Of a stretch of 64,000 nucleotides of DNA, positions 1-8,442 are shown piece after piece. Under the pieces are notes generated by a model. It did no database searches. It saw only the letters and a list, made by a program, of their open reading frames with translations, and was not told the origin of the DNA. This stretch comes from Comamonas sp. B21-038. GTDB lineage: Bacteria > Pseudomonadota > Gammaproteobacteria > Burkholderiales > Burkholderiaceae_C. Within the stretch, counting starts at the first letter, position 1. Each line of letters begins with the position of its first letter. Position numbers and translations under genes: made by a program. The DNA lies in assembly GCF_022387135.1 (NCBI RefSeq), contig NZ_CP092462.1, positions 124,001 to 188,000 on the forward strand, read 5' to 3'.

Positions 1-652
1 CCCCGATCTGGTTGACATACAGGATCGGCAGGCCGTGGCGGCGCGCGGCCTGGCTGAAGATCTGGTGGCGCTCCTCGCGCTTGCCCAGGTGGCTGGGGCT
101 GGCGTTGATGCTGACGACCACATCGGGGGCCGCATCGGCCATGCGCTCGAAGGGGTTGGTCGCGTAGTCGGCACCGCTGTCGTTCCAGCCGTCCTCACAG
201 ATCAGAAAGCCGACCTGCATCTGGCCGATGCGCAGCACCTTGGCCACATCGCGGCCCGGCTCGAAGTGGCGGCGCTCGTCAAAGATGTTGTAGGTGGGCA
301 GCAGCTGCTTGTCGTACTGCAGGCGGATGGCGCCGTTGTGCAGCACCAGCAGGCTGTTGTGCAGATGCTTGCCCGGGCCGGCGGCGCGGGTAGGCGCGCC
401 CAATACCCAGTGCAGATCGGGCAGCTGTTGGCTCTCTTGCAACAGGCGCGCAATGCCGGCATCCACGCGGGCCAGAAAATCGGGCTCGTCGAGCAGATCG
501 CCGGGGTAGTAGGCGGTCAGTGACAGCTCGGCAAAGACGACCAGCTGCGCGCCTTCGGCCTGCGCCTGGCGGGCGGCGGCGACCATCTGGTCGATATTGC
601 CATCCATGTCGCCGACAGTGGGGTTCAGTTGGGCCAGGGTGATCTTGAGCAT
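1..652 (-). CDS. nadE: NAD+ synthase, glutamine-dependent (5' part, cut by window edge)
   Basis: Only the first 217 codons are in the window; the rest lies beyond position 1. The visible part is the nitrilase-fold glutaminase domain that supplies ammonia to the C-terminal NAD synthetase domain, converting deamido-NAD to NAD. The start MLKITLAQLNPTVGD is typical of the family. The expected Glu-Lys-Cys triad is visible: Glu42 in FAEL, Lys115 in YDKQLLP and Cys152 in ICEDGW. The ATG at 652 follows pncB by 9 bp with a GGAG-like ribosome site, so it is the third gene of a pncA-pncB-nadE salvage run. The synthetase domain cannot be confirmed here. Confidence 0.93.
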   Translation of the reverse strand, partial: MLKITLAQLNPTVGDMDGNIDQMVAAARQAQAEGAQLVVFAELSLTAYYPGDLLDEPDFLARVDAGIARLLQESQQLPDLHWVLGAPTRAAGPGKHLHNSLLVLHNGAIRLQYDKQLLPTYNIFDERRHFEPGRDVAKVLRIGQMQVGFLICEDGWNDSGADYATNPFERMADAAPDVVVSINASPSHLGKREERHQIFSQAARRHGLPILYVNQIG

Positions 653-661
653 GGCGGCTCC

Positions 662-1849
662 TTAATGCGTCACATGGAACACTTGCTTGAGGTAGGCGAG
701 GTAGGTCTCGTCGTCGCACAGGGTCTTGCCTGGGCTGTCACTGAGCTTGGCCACCGGTTGGCCATTGGCGTGGGTGAGCTTCATCACGATGTTGAGCTGC
801 TTGAGACCCATGTCATTGGCAAGTTGCGTACCTATGCCAAAACCGCACTGGATGCGATCGGCGAAGTGCTGGTAGAGTGCCAGCGCGCTGTCCAGGGTCA
901 GTCCATCGGAGAACACCAGGCGCTTGGAATGCGCATTGATGCGCAGCTTGGCGTAGTGGGCCAGCGCTTTTTCGCCCCATTCATAGGGGTCACCGGAGTC
1001 ATGGCGCAAGCCGTCGAACAGCTTGGCAAAGTACATGTCGAAATCGGCGAGGAAGGCATCCATGCCCACCGTGTCGGTCAGTGCGATTCCCAGGTCGCCC
1101 CGGTACTCTTGCACCCAGTCTTCGAGCGCGGCGATCTGGAAATCGCGCAGCCGCACGCCGTGGGCCTGGTAGCTTTGCAGGTATTCATGGGCCATGGTGC
1201 CGATCGGCACCAGGTTCAGATCACGGGCCAGCAGCACATTGGAGGTGCCCTTGAACCACTGCGCCGTCTGCGTGGCAAAAGCTTGTACCACCTCGCGCTG
1301 CCAGGGGGCCGAAAAGCGCCGGCGCACGCCAAAGTCAAACAGCTCAAAAGGGTGGCGGTGCTTGGCCTCTTGCGCCAGCTCCTGCAGCCGCACGATCTTG
1401 GCGCCCAGGCGCTTGCGCCCTTCGGCCAGCGCGCTGGCCTGGTCAAAGCGGCGGAAGTACAGCTCGTTGACGATGGAGAGCACAAAGATCTCGAAGCCCA
1501 TCACATGCACCTGGGGACCATGGGCGACGATATGCAGGCCATCGCCATCGGGCTCGACCTCGATGAAATCACGCTGGAACTGGAAGATGCGCAGAAAGTC
1601 GATGAAGTCGCTCTTCATGAAGCGCAGGCTGGCCAGGTAGTCGAGCTCATCCTTCTTGAACTTCAGCGCGCACAGCGCGTCGATCTCGGCGCGCACCTCG
1701 GCCAGCAGATCGACCAGCGGAAACTCGGTCTGCGAGCGGCAGACAAAGCGGTAGGTGGACTGGGTCTGCGGATGGCGATGGAGCATGGCCTGCCACATCG
1801 TGAACTTGTACAAATCGGTGTCGAGCAGGCTGGTGATGATGGGCTGCAT
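662..1849 (-). CDS. pncB: Nicotinate phosphoribosyltransferase
   Basis: The 395-residue protein matches bacterial PncB in length and in its start, [18 protein letters not shown]. PncB condenses nicotinate with PRPP, using ATP, to give nicotinate mononucleotide, the Preiss-Handler entry step. The segment [15 protein letters not shown] is the conserved phosphate-binding region, and [10 protein letters not shown] near the C-terminus is also characteristic. It lies between pncA (upstream) and nadE (downstream) on the same strand, giving nicotinamide to nicotinate to NaMN plus the final amidation in one unit. NadD is not in the window. Confidence 0.95.
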   Translation of the reverse strand: MQPIITSLLDTDLYKFTMWQAMLHRHPQTQSTYRFVCRSQTEFPLVDLLAEVRAEIDALCALKFKKDELDYLASLRFMKSDFIDFLRIFQFQRDFIEVEPDGDGLHIVAHGPQVHVMGFEIFVLSIVNELYFRRFDQASALAEGRKRLGAKIVRLQELAQEAKHRHPFELFDFGVRRRFSAPWQREVVQAFATQTAQWFKGTSNVLLARDLNLVPIGTMAHEYLQSYQAHGVRLRDFQIAALEDWVQEYRGDLGIALTDTVGMDAFLADFDMYFAKLFDGLRHDSGDPYEWGEKALAHYAKLRINAHSKRLVFSDGLTLDSALALYQHFADRIQCGFGIGTQLANDMGLKQLNIVMKLTHANGQPVAKLSDSPGKTLCDDETYLAYLKQVFHVTH

Positions 1850-1917
1850 ACCGCGTCTTTCTCTGTCAAAAAGGAGAGCTGCCAGCGCCAGTTCAGTCCG
1901 TGCTGGCGCTGAAGTAT

Positions 1918-2775
1918 TTATAAATGGAAAGCAGTGCTGGTGCAGCAGCGTACACCGATGGCGCGCATCTGCTGCAAAAAGGTTTCTTGGGCCGCTTCAA
2001 AGCCAGCGACGGGGCTCATGCAGTCGGTCAGCAGGACGATGCGCGAGAAATCCTCGGCACCCCAAAGCGGCCCCATATGCTGCACGATGTGCTCGGTGGT
2101 GGCGCGCACGCAGTGGCTGCCCGCCTCACCGGCAATCACCAGCGTATCGGCCTGCGCCAGCTGCTGCAGCAGGGCGGTGTTGAGGCCGGTGTCCGCATCC
2201 TGCGGATCGGGCACCTCGGCGCAGATGGCGCTGTAGTGTTCGGTGTAGGGGTTCATGCCCTTGAACACATGCTTGACGGCGCGTTGGCGCTGGCTCTGCC
2301 ATCGGCGGCAGGCATTCAGGATGCTGGCGTGCACGCCGTGGCCGATGCTGCCGATTTCGCAGTGCAGCGGCCAGACCATCAAGGTGTAGCGGCCCTGGGC
2401 TTCCAGTGCATCCAAATAAGCGAGGCTGCGGTCCTGCTCGTCCAGGTTGCGGGGCCTGAAGCTGCTGTCGCGCAGCTGCGCGGCCGTGATGGCGGTAAAG
2501 GGCTGCACCGGGCTGCCATCGCCTTGCTGCCAGAAGGCGGGATGCGCAATGTCGTAGGCCTGGTGGGAGTCGAGCGTGACGGTGATGCCATCGAGCTGAG
2601 AGGCATGCTGCAGCAGCCATTGCGCCAGGCGTTGCATGTCTGCATGGGCGCCCGCCACCGGCAGGCTGGGGGCAAATGGCGAGGGGTTTGCCGCACTGCT
2701 GGGGCGCCAATCTGGCGGCAGGTCGCAAAAGTCGTTTTGCGGGTCGATGATGAGCAGCTGTGTGCGTTGGCGCAT
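1918..2775 (-). CDS. pncA: Nicotinamidase, isochorismatase fold
   Basis: A 285-residue cysteine hydrolase deamidating nicotinamide to nicotinate. Visible hallmarks are [12 protein letters not shown] with the catalytic Asp near the N-terminus and [16 protein letters not shown] with the nucleophilic Cys. The protein is longer than the roughly 210-residue E. coli enzyme, as in other Burkholderiales forms. The frame is open to 2937, but the ATG at 2775 is preferred: it has a good AGGAGA site just upstream, and the longer form would cover the divergent nrtR promoter. It is the first gene of the salvage run and divergent from nrtR. Confidence 0.88.
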   Translation of the reverse strand: MRQRTQLLIIDPQNDFCDLPPDWRPSSAANPSPFAPSLPVAGAHADMQRLAQWLLQHASQLDGITVTLDSHQAYDIAHPAFWQQGDGSPVQPFTAITAAQLRDSSFRPRNLDEQDRSLAYLDALEAQGRYTLMVWPLHCEIGSIGHGVHASILNACRRWQSQRQRAVKHVFKGMNPYTEHYSAICAEVPDPQDADTGLNTALLQQLAQADTLVIAGEAGSHCVRATTEHIVQHMGPLWGAEDFSRIVLLTDCMSPVAGFEAAQETFLQQMRAIGVRCCTSTAFHL

Positions 2776-2809
2776 GTCTTTCTCCTTCAATGAATGCCAG
2801 TCTACGCCT

Positions 2810-2832
2810 GTTAGAATAATTTTGCAACTAAC
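2810..2832. promoter_or_regulatory. Candidate NrtR operator between pncA and nrtR
   Basis: A 23-bp imperfect palindrome has perfect GTTAG (2810-2814) and CTAAC (2828-2832) arms around an AT-rich core, in the 164-bp gap between divergent pncA and nrtR. NrtR repressors bind AT-rich palindromes ahead of NAD salvage genes, so position and symmetry fit. The assignment is inferred from context; no binding data are available. Confidence 0.5.
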
Positions 2833-2939
2833 TGATTGTGGGGGGCGGCAGAAAATCCTTGGCTTGAAGCCTATGTTTGTATTGATTCCGGGTAGCTGCG
2901 GCGGCATACTGCCCTTTATGAGAAAGACTTGGTACAAAA

Positions 2940-3623
2940 ATGAATCAAAGTGAAACCGCCTTGGGCCAGGTGCTGACCACCGTGGATGTGGTGGTGCTGA
3001 CCTTGGTGGACAGGGTATTGAGCGTCGTGCTGGTGCAGCGCGAGCGCGCGCCGTTTGCCGGGGTGTGGGCTTTGCCGGGCGGCTACATCCATGCGCAAGA
3101 AGACGCCGATGCCCATGCCAGTGCCGCCCGTGTGCTGCGCAGCAAGGCGGGGATTGAAGACGCTTATCTGGAGCAACTGGCCACGTTTACCGGCCCGGCA
3201 CGGGACCCGCGCGGCTGGTCGGTCGCCATCAGCTATTGCGCACTGATCCCGCAGCAGAAGCTGCCGACCCATCGGCCCGGGCTGAAGCTGGTGCCGGTCA
3301 CTGCCACCGGCCAGTTGCCGTTTGACCATGCACAAATCCTGCAGGCCGCAGTGGCGCGGGTGCGCAGCAAGAGCCAGTACTCCTCGCTGCCGGTGCATTT
3401 CTTCGGCGAGACCTTTACCTTGCCGCAGTTGCAGCAGGTCTATGAAAGCATTTTGGGCGAGCCGCTGAACAAGGTGAGTTTTCGGCGCAAGATGGACGAG
3501 CTGGGCATGCTCGAGCCCGTGCCCGGCGAAATGCAGGCTGGTGGCGCGCACCGGCCTGCACAGCTGTACCGGGTGCGGCCGGAGTTCAGGCAGCAGCTGG
3601 CGCTGAGTGCTAGAGGACTGTGA
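2940..3623 (+). CDS. nrtR: NrtR-type Nudix-related repressor of NAD metabolism
   Basis: The 227-residue protein has an N-terminal Nudix-like domain and a C-terminal winged-helix part (about residues 150-215, TFTLPQLQQVYESILG...NKVSFRRKMDELGML), the NrtR architecture. The Nudix box is degenerate: GYIHAQE keeps the Gly and first Glu, but the catalytic REUxEE part reads ARVLRSKAG, so hydrolase activity is unlikely and ADP-ribose sensing is the expected role. It is divergent from pncA-pncB-nadE, which it probably represses. It converges on metK across a shared terminator. Confidence 0.88.
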   Translation: MNQSETALGQVLTTVDVVVLTLVDRVLSVVLVQRERAPFAGVWALPGGYIHAQEDADAHASAARVLRSKAGIEDAYLEQLATFTGPARDPRGWSVAISYCALIPQQKLPTHRPGLKLVPVTATGQLPFDHAQILQAAVARVRSKSQYSSLPVHFFGETFTLPQLQQVYESILGEPLNKVSFRRKMDELGMLEPVPGEMQAGGAHRPAQLYRVRPEFRQQLALSARGL

Positions 3624-3652
3624 GTGCGTTGCCTTGGCTGACGAGTACCCAT

Positions 3653-3685
3653 AAAAAAATCCGCTGGATCATTCCGAGCGGATTT
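3653..3685. terminator. Bidirectional terminator between nrtR and metK
   Basis: A perfect 9-bp stem (AAATCCGCT at 3657-3665, AGCGGATTT at 3677-3685) with an 11-nt loop lies between convergent genes. On the minus strand it is followed by seven T residues, so it is a strong metK terminator and a weaker one for nrtR. Confidence 0.85.
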
Positions 3686-3705
3686 CTTGTGAAGACAGAC
3701 CTGAA

Positions 3706-4893
<1,188 letters not shown>

Positions 4894-4899
4894 AAACAA

Positions 4900-5010
4900 A
4901 AAACTCCTTCAAAGCTTTGGCAATTGCGTTGCCCGAGCCTTGAGGGAGCCTGGCGAACGCTTTAGCAGTTTGTTTTTAACGTCGCCCTGCAAGTTGCTCT
5001 TTAACTCAGC
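4900..5010 (-). promoter_or_regulatory. Structured 5' leader of metK, possible cis-acting RNA
   Basis: Read on the minus strand, the metK leader can form a stem GGCGACG with CGTTCGCC (one bulge, about 4956-4988) and a second perfect hairpin GGCAA-CGCAA-TTGCC (about 4919-4933), followed by AAAGCTTTGAAGGAG just before the start. AGGCTC occurs twice between the stems. A TAGAAT hexamer near 5020 could be the -10 box. I could not match it to a known SAM or SAH riboswitch by eye. Confidence 0.35.
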
Positions 5011-5025
5011 GACCGACATATTCTA

Positions 5026-5886
5026 ATGCCATTCTTGTTTCGACTGTTTGCTGCGCTGCCGTTGTGGCTATTGCATGGCCTGGGCGCTGTCCTGGGCTGG
5101 CTCACCTTTGCCGCCTCCCCCACCTACCGCCGGCGCTTTGTGGCCAATGCCCGGCAGGCAGGCTACCGCTTTGCCGATGTGAAAAAAGCGGTGGCCCATG
5201 CCGGCCGCATGGTGGCCGAGGTGCCGCGCCTGTGGTTTGGTGCCCCGCTGCCCTGTGACATCCATGGCGCCGAAGTGATCGAGCAGGCACTGGCCGATGG
5301 CAAGGGCATTGTGTTCTTGACCCCGCACATGGGGTGTTTTGAGCTCTCGGCCCAGTACATGGCACGGCGCTGGGGCGTGGTGCATGGCCCCATCACCGTG
5401 CTCTACCGCCCGGCGCGCCAGACCTGGTTGGCCAAGCTGATGGAGACGGCGCGCGCGCGTCCTGGCCTGGCCTCGGCACCGACGACGATGGCGGGGGTGC
5501 GGCAGATGATCAAGGCCTTGCGCCAAGGCCATAGCGTGGGTCTGCTGCCTGACCAGGTACCGCCCGACGGCCAGGGCATGTGGGTGCCGTTTTTTGGCAA
5601 GCCGGCTTACTCGATGACCTTGGCCGCCAAGTTGGCCCAGCAGACCGGTGCGGCTGTTATATTGGCGCGCTGTGTGCGCCGGCCTCTGGGCCGGGGCTTT
5701 GATCTGTATGTGCGCGGCCTGCAGGCCCCGCTGGCCCAGGAGGCCGAAGCCGCCGTGCTGCAGATCAACCAGGAAATGGAGCGTCTGATCCGCGAGAGCC
5801 CCGAGCAGTACCTGTGGGGCTATGCGCGCTACAAGCAGCCGCGCAGTCTGGCTGCCGCTCCCTCGGAAGGTCAAAAGCATGGGTAA
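5026..5886 (+). CDS. LpxL/HtrB-family lipid A acyltransferase (first copy)
   Basis: A 286-residue inner-membrane acyltransferase of the LpxL/LpxM family, which adds secondary acyl chains to the Kdo2-lipid A precursor. An N-terminal hydrophobic anchor (LFAALPLWLLHGLGAVLGWL) precedes the cytoplasmic catalytic domain. The His-x4-acid motif is HMGCFE (Glu in the acid position), and GLLPDQVPP with PFFGKPAYSM are further family signatures. Its end overlaps the start of a second homologue by 8 bp, so the two are co-translated. Which acyl position each modifies cannot be told from sequence. Confidence 0.88.
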   Translation: MPFLFRLFAALPLWLLHGLGAVLGWLTFAASPTYRRRFVANARQAGYRFADVKKAVAHAGRMVAEVPRLWFGAPLPCDIHGAEVIEQALADGKGIVFLTPHMGCFELSAQYMARRWGVVHGPITVLYRPARQTWLAKLMETARARPGLASAPTTMAGVRQMIKALRQGHSVGLLPDQVPPDGQGMWVPFFGKPAYSMTLAAKLAQQTGAAVILARCVRRPLGRGFDLYVRGLQAPLAQEAEAAVLQINQEMERLIRESPEQYLWGYARYKQPRSLAAAPSEGQKHG

Positions 5887-6748
5887 GTTGTTTATCGGTT
5901 GGATGTGGCTGATGTCGCACCTGCCTTTGTCGGTGTTGCGCGGCCTGGGCTGGTTGATGGGCCGCGTGCTGTTCTACCTGGTGCCATCGCGCCGCCGCAT
6001 TGCGCTGCGCAACCTGGAGCTGTGCTTTCCCGAAGCGAGTGAGGCGCAGCGCCGGGCCTGGGCCAAGGAAAGCTTTGTGGTGTTCTGCCAAACCTGGCTG
6101 GACCGCAGCTGGCTGTGGTTCGCGCCGCAAAAGACCTTGGAGAAACGCACCCGCATGACGGGCGCGCTGCAGGAGCTGGAAGGCGATACGCCAACTATCA
6201 TCTTTGCGCCGCACTTCTACAGCATGGATGCCGGGGGGACGGCACTCACCATCCACTGCAACCGGCCCTTCACCAGCATCTTCTCGACCCAGCCCAATGC
6301 CGATGTCGATGCCTGGATCCGCAAGGGCCGCCAGCGCTTTGGCGATGTGCGCATGCTCAACCGCGACGATGGCATCAAGCCCATCATTGCCAGCCTGCGC
6401 AAGGACCATGGGTTGTTGTACCTGCTGCCGGACATGGACTTCGGCCCAAATGACTCGCTGTTCGTGCCCTATTTCGGCCAGGTGGCCGCGACCATTCCGT
6501 CGCTGTCGCGCTTTGCGCGGCTGGGCAAGGCCAAGGTGATCGGCATGTACACCCGGCTGACGCCCCAGGGCTACGAGGTCACCATCTCGCCGGCCTGGCA
6601 GGACTTTCCCAGCGACGATGTGGTGGCTGACACCACGCGCCAGAACCGCGAGCTCGAAGCCCAGATCCGCACCATGGTGCCCCAGTACTACTGGGTGCAC
6701 AAGCGCTTCAAGACCCGGCCGGAAGGCGAGCCTTCGCTCTATTCATAA
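5879..6748 (+). CDS. LpxL/HtrB-family lipid A acyltransferase (second copy)
   Basis: A 289-residue homologue of the preceding protein, starting with a membrane anchor (MGKLFIGWMWLMSHLPLSVL). The active-site motif is HFYSMD, the classical H-x4-D. YLLPDMDFGPNDSLFVPYFGQ is the second conserved block. Start ATG 5879 lies inside the upstream gene; the frame is open further upstream, but those codons overlap conserved sequence of the first copy. The pair probably places the two secondary acyl chains on lipid A. A terminator stem begins within its stop codon. Confidence 0.88.
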   Translation: MGKLFIGWMWLMSHLPLSVLRGLGWLMGRVLFYLVPSRRRIALRNLELCFPEASEAQRRAWAKESFVVFCQTWLDRSWLWFAPQKTLEKRTRMTGALQELEGDTPTIIFAPHFYSMDAGGTALTIHCNRPFTSIFSTQPNADVDAWIRKGRQRFGDVRMLNRDDGIKPIIASLRKDHGLLYLLPDMDFGPNDSLFVPYFGQVAATIPSLSRFARLGKAKVIGMYTRLTPQGYEVTISPAWQDFPSDDVVADTTRQNRELEAQIRTMVPQYYWVHKRFKTRPEGEPSLYS

Positions 6749-6780
6749 ACAACAAAGGCCCGAAGGGGCCTTTGTTGTTT
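6747..6780. terminator. Bidirectional terminator between the acyltransferase pair and engB
   Basis: A 15-bp perfect stem (6747-6761 with 6766-6780) and a GAAG tetraloop. The AAACAACAAAGG flank gives a U-rich tail in both directions, suiting the convergent genes on either side. The stem begins within the stop codon of the upstream gene. Confidence 0.9.
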
Positions 6781-6794
6781 GGCGTTCGTGCCGT

Positions 6795-7529
6795 TTATTG
6801 CTCGTCCGCAGGGGCCTCTGGCGCCGCAGCAGCGGCCTCGGGGCTGGCCAGCCCTTCCGGGTGCGACCACTGCCACAGCAGCTGGGCCACCTTGTCCACA
6901 TTCTGCTTTTTCAGCGCGCTGAACAGCATCACCTCGCCACCACCGGCATTGAGCTTGGTGATGGACAGGATCTTGGCCTGCTCGACACGGGTCAGCTTGT
7001 CGGCCTTGGTGAGCAAAATCAAGAACTTGAGGCCTTGCTCCACCCGAGGGCGGATGATGTCGAGCAGCGCTTCGTCGAGCTCGGTCAGGCCCAGGCGCGG
7101 GTCGCAGAGCAGCACAATGCCGGTCAGGCTGGGGCGGCTGACCAGGTAGTTCACCATGACCTGCTGCCAGCGTTTCTTGTCCTCGCGTGAGACGGCCGCA
7201 TAGCCGTAACCGGGCAGGTCGGCCAGCACGGCATCCATGACGCCTTTCTTGCCCAGCGAAAACAGGTTGATGTGCTGGGTGCGCCCGGGCTTTTTCGACG
7301 CAAAGGCCAGCTGGTTCTGCTGGGTCAGCGTGTTGATCGACGTGGACTTGCCGGCATTGGAGCGGCCCACAAAGGCGAACTCGGGCACATCGACGACAGG
7401 CAATTGGTGCAGTTGCGCAGCGGTGGTGAAGAAGCGGGCGGTGTGCATCCAGCCCATAGCCGCCTTGCCATCGATGCCTGGGCTTGGCGTGTCTGCAACG
7501 GCTTGGGGGGTACTAGGTGTTGTCGTCAT
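6795..7529 (-). CDS. engB: Ribosome biogenesis GTPase EngB (YihA/YsxC)
   Basis: The 244-residue protein is an EngB-family GTPase needed for large ribosomal subunit assembly. G1 is GRSNAGKS (residues 55-62), G3 is DLPGYGYA, and G4 is TKAD. The roughly 25-residue N-terminal lead and the Ala/Glu-rich tail (SPEAAAAAPEAPADEQ) extend beyond the compact core and are common in Comamonadaceae. An internal Met (MGWMHTARF) is a possible alternative start. It is divergent from the cytochrome c4 gene with an 83-bp gap. Confidence 0.93.
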   Translation of the reverse strand: MTTTPSTPQAVADTPSPGIDGKAAMGWMHTARFFTTAAQLHQLPVVDVPEFAFVGRSNAGKSTSINTLTQQNQLAFASKKPGRTQHINLFSLGKKGVMDAVLADLPGYGYAAVSREDKKRWQQVMVNYLVSRPSLTGIVLLCDPRLGLTELDEALLDIIRPRVEQGLKFLILLTKADKLTRVEQAKILSITKLNAGGGEVMLFSALKKQNVDKVAQLLWQWSHPEGLASPEAAAAAPEAPADEQ

Positions 7530-7612
7530 GTGCGTTCGAGTCTATCTAAGGCATCATTGTAGAATCTGGCCGCTTTGGCCTTATACCCATAAACCAGACA
7601 AAGACCCACGAT

Positions 7613-8245
7613 ATGAAGTTGCTCGCCCCTTTGCTGACAACGGCTGTACTGGCTTTCTGTTCCGTTTCTGTGTATGCGGCGTCCGAGACGCCCAACCGGT
7701 CGCCCAAGCCAGACCTGGTCAAAGGGGAGGCCAGCTACACCGCCGTCTGCGTGGCCTGCCACAATGCCGATGGCAACGCCTCCATTGCCATCAACCCCAA
7801 ACTGTCGCAGCAGCATCCCGAGTACCTGCTCAAGCAGCTGCAGGAGTTCAAATCCGGCAAGCGCAAGGACCCGGTGATGCAGGGCATGGTCGCAGGTCTG
7901 TCGGATGCGGACATGCTCAACATCTCCGCCTGGCTGGCCAGCAAACCCGGCAAGCTGGGTTTTGCCAAGGACAAGGACGCTGTTGCGTTGGGTGAGCGCA
8001 TCTACCGCGGCGGTGTGCCTGACCGCCAGATTGCTGCCTGCGCGGGCTGCCACAGCCCCAATGGCGCCGGCATTCCGGCCCAGTACCCGCGGCTGGCAGG
8101 CCAGAACGCCGATTACGTCAGCAAGACCTTGCATGATTTCCGCGATGGCAAGCGTGGCAACAGCTTGCAGATGACGGGGGTCACCGCCAAGATGAACGAC
8201 AAGGAAATCAAGGCAGTGTCAGACTATATTGCGGGCTTGCGTTAG
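7613..8245 (+). CDS. Cytochrome c4, diheme, periplasmic
   Basis: The 210-residue protein has a signal peptide (MKLLAPLLTTAVLAFCSVSVYA) and two class I c-type heme sites, CVACH at residues 46-50 and CAGCH at 143-147, one per domain, as in cytochrome c4. This protein shuttles electrons to terminal oxidases. The genes just downstream (resB, ccsA) attach heme to such proteins, so the neighbourhood makes functional sense. A TAGAAT hexamer about 45 bp upstream of the start may be its -10 box. Confidence 0.92.
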   Translation: MKLLAPLLTTAVLAFCSVSVYAASETPNRSPKPDLVKGEASYTAVCVACHNADGNASIAINPKLSQQHPEYLLKQLQEFKSGKRKDPVMQGMVAGLSDADMLNISAWLASKPGKLGFAKDKDAVALGERIYRGGVPDRQIAACAGCHSPNGAGIPAQYPRLAGQNADYVSKTLHDFRDGKRGNSLQMTGVTAKMNDKEIKAVSDYIAGLR

Positions 8246-8442
8246 GCTTTTTCTGGGGGCTTGTGTCCGCGCCAACACATTGATGGCGCTGCGGGGCATT
8301 TTCCGGACCTTCGGGCTATCCCTAGGTGGGCCTACTAAACTTACGCGTTCTGCGAACTTGTACCCGGGTGGTGACTCCATGGTCTGCGGACTGGCAGCGC
8401 AGCAGCGGTCCTGCCCCTGCTTTTCACCGATAGCGTCGTACC
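8246..8442. other. Intergenic gap between cytochrome c4 and resB
   Basis: The 197 bp hold no convincing open frame, RNA gene or strong terminator. It presumably contains the resB promoter, but I see no clear hexamer pair. Confidence 0.4.

Noticed and set aside
629..1912. A 427-codon plus-strand frame opposite pncB
   Set aside because: Antisense shadow of an unmistakable PncB.
4894..5025. A SAM-II or SAH riboswitch in the metK leader
   Set aside because: Only short matches such as AGGCTCGG were found; the conserved cores of those classes are missing by eye, so it is left as an unclassified leader.
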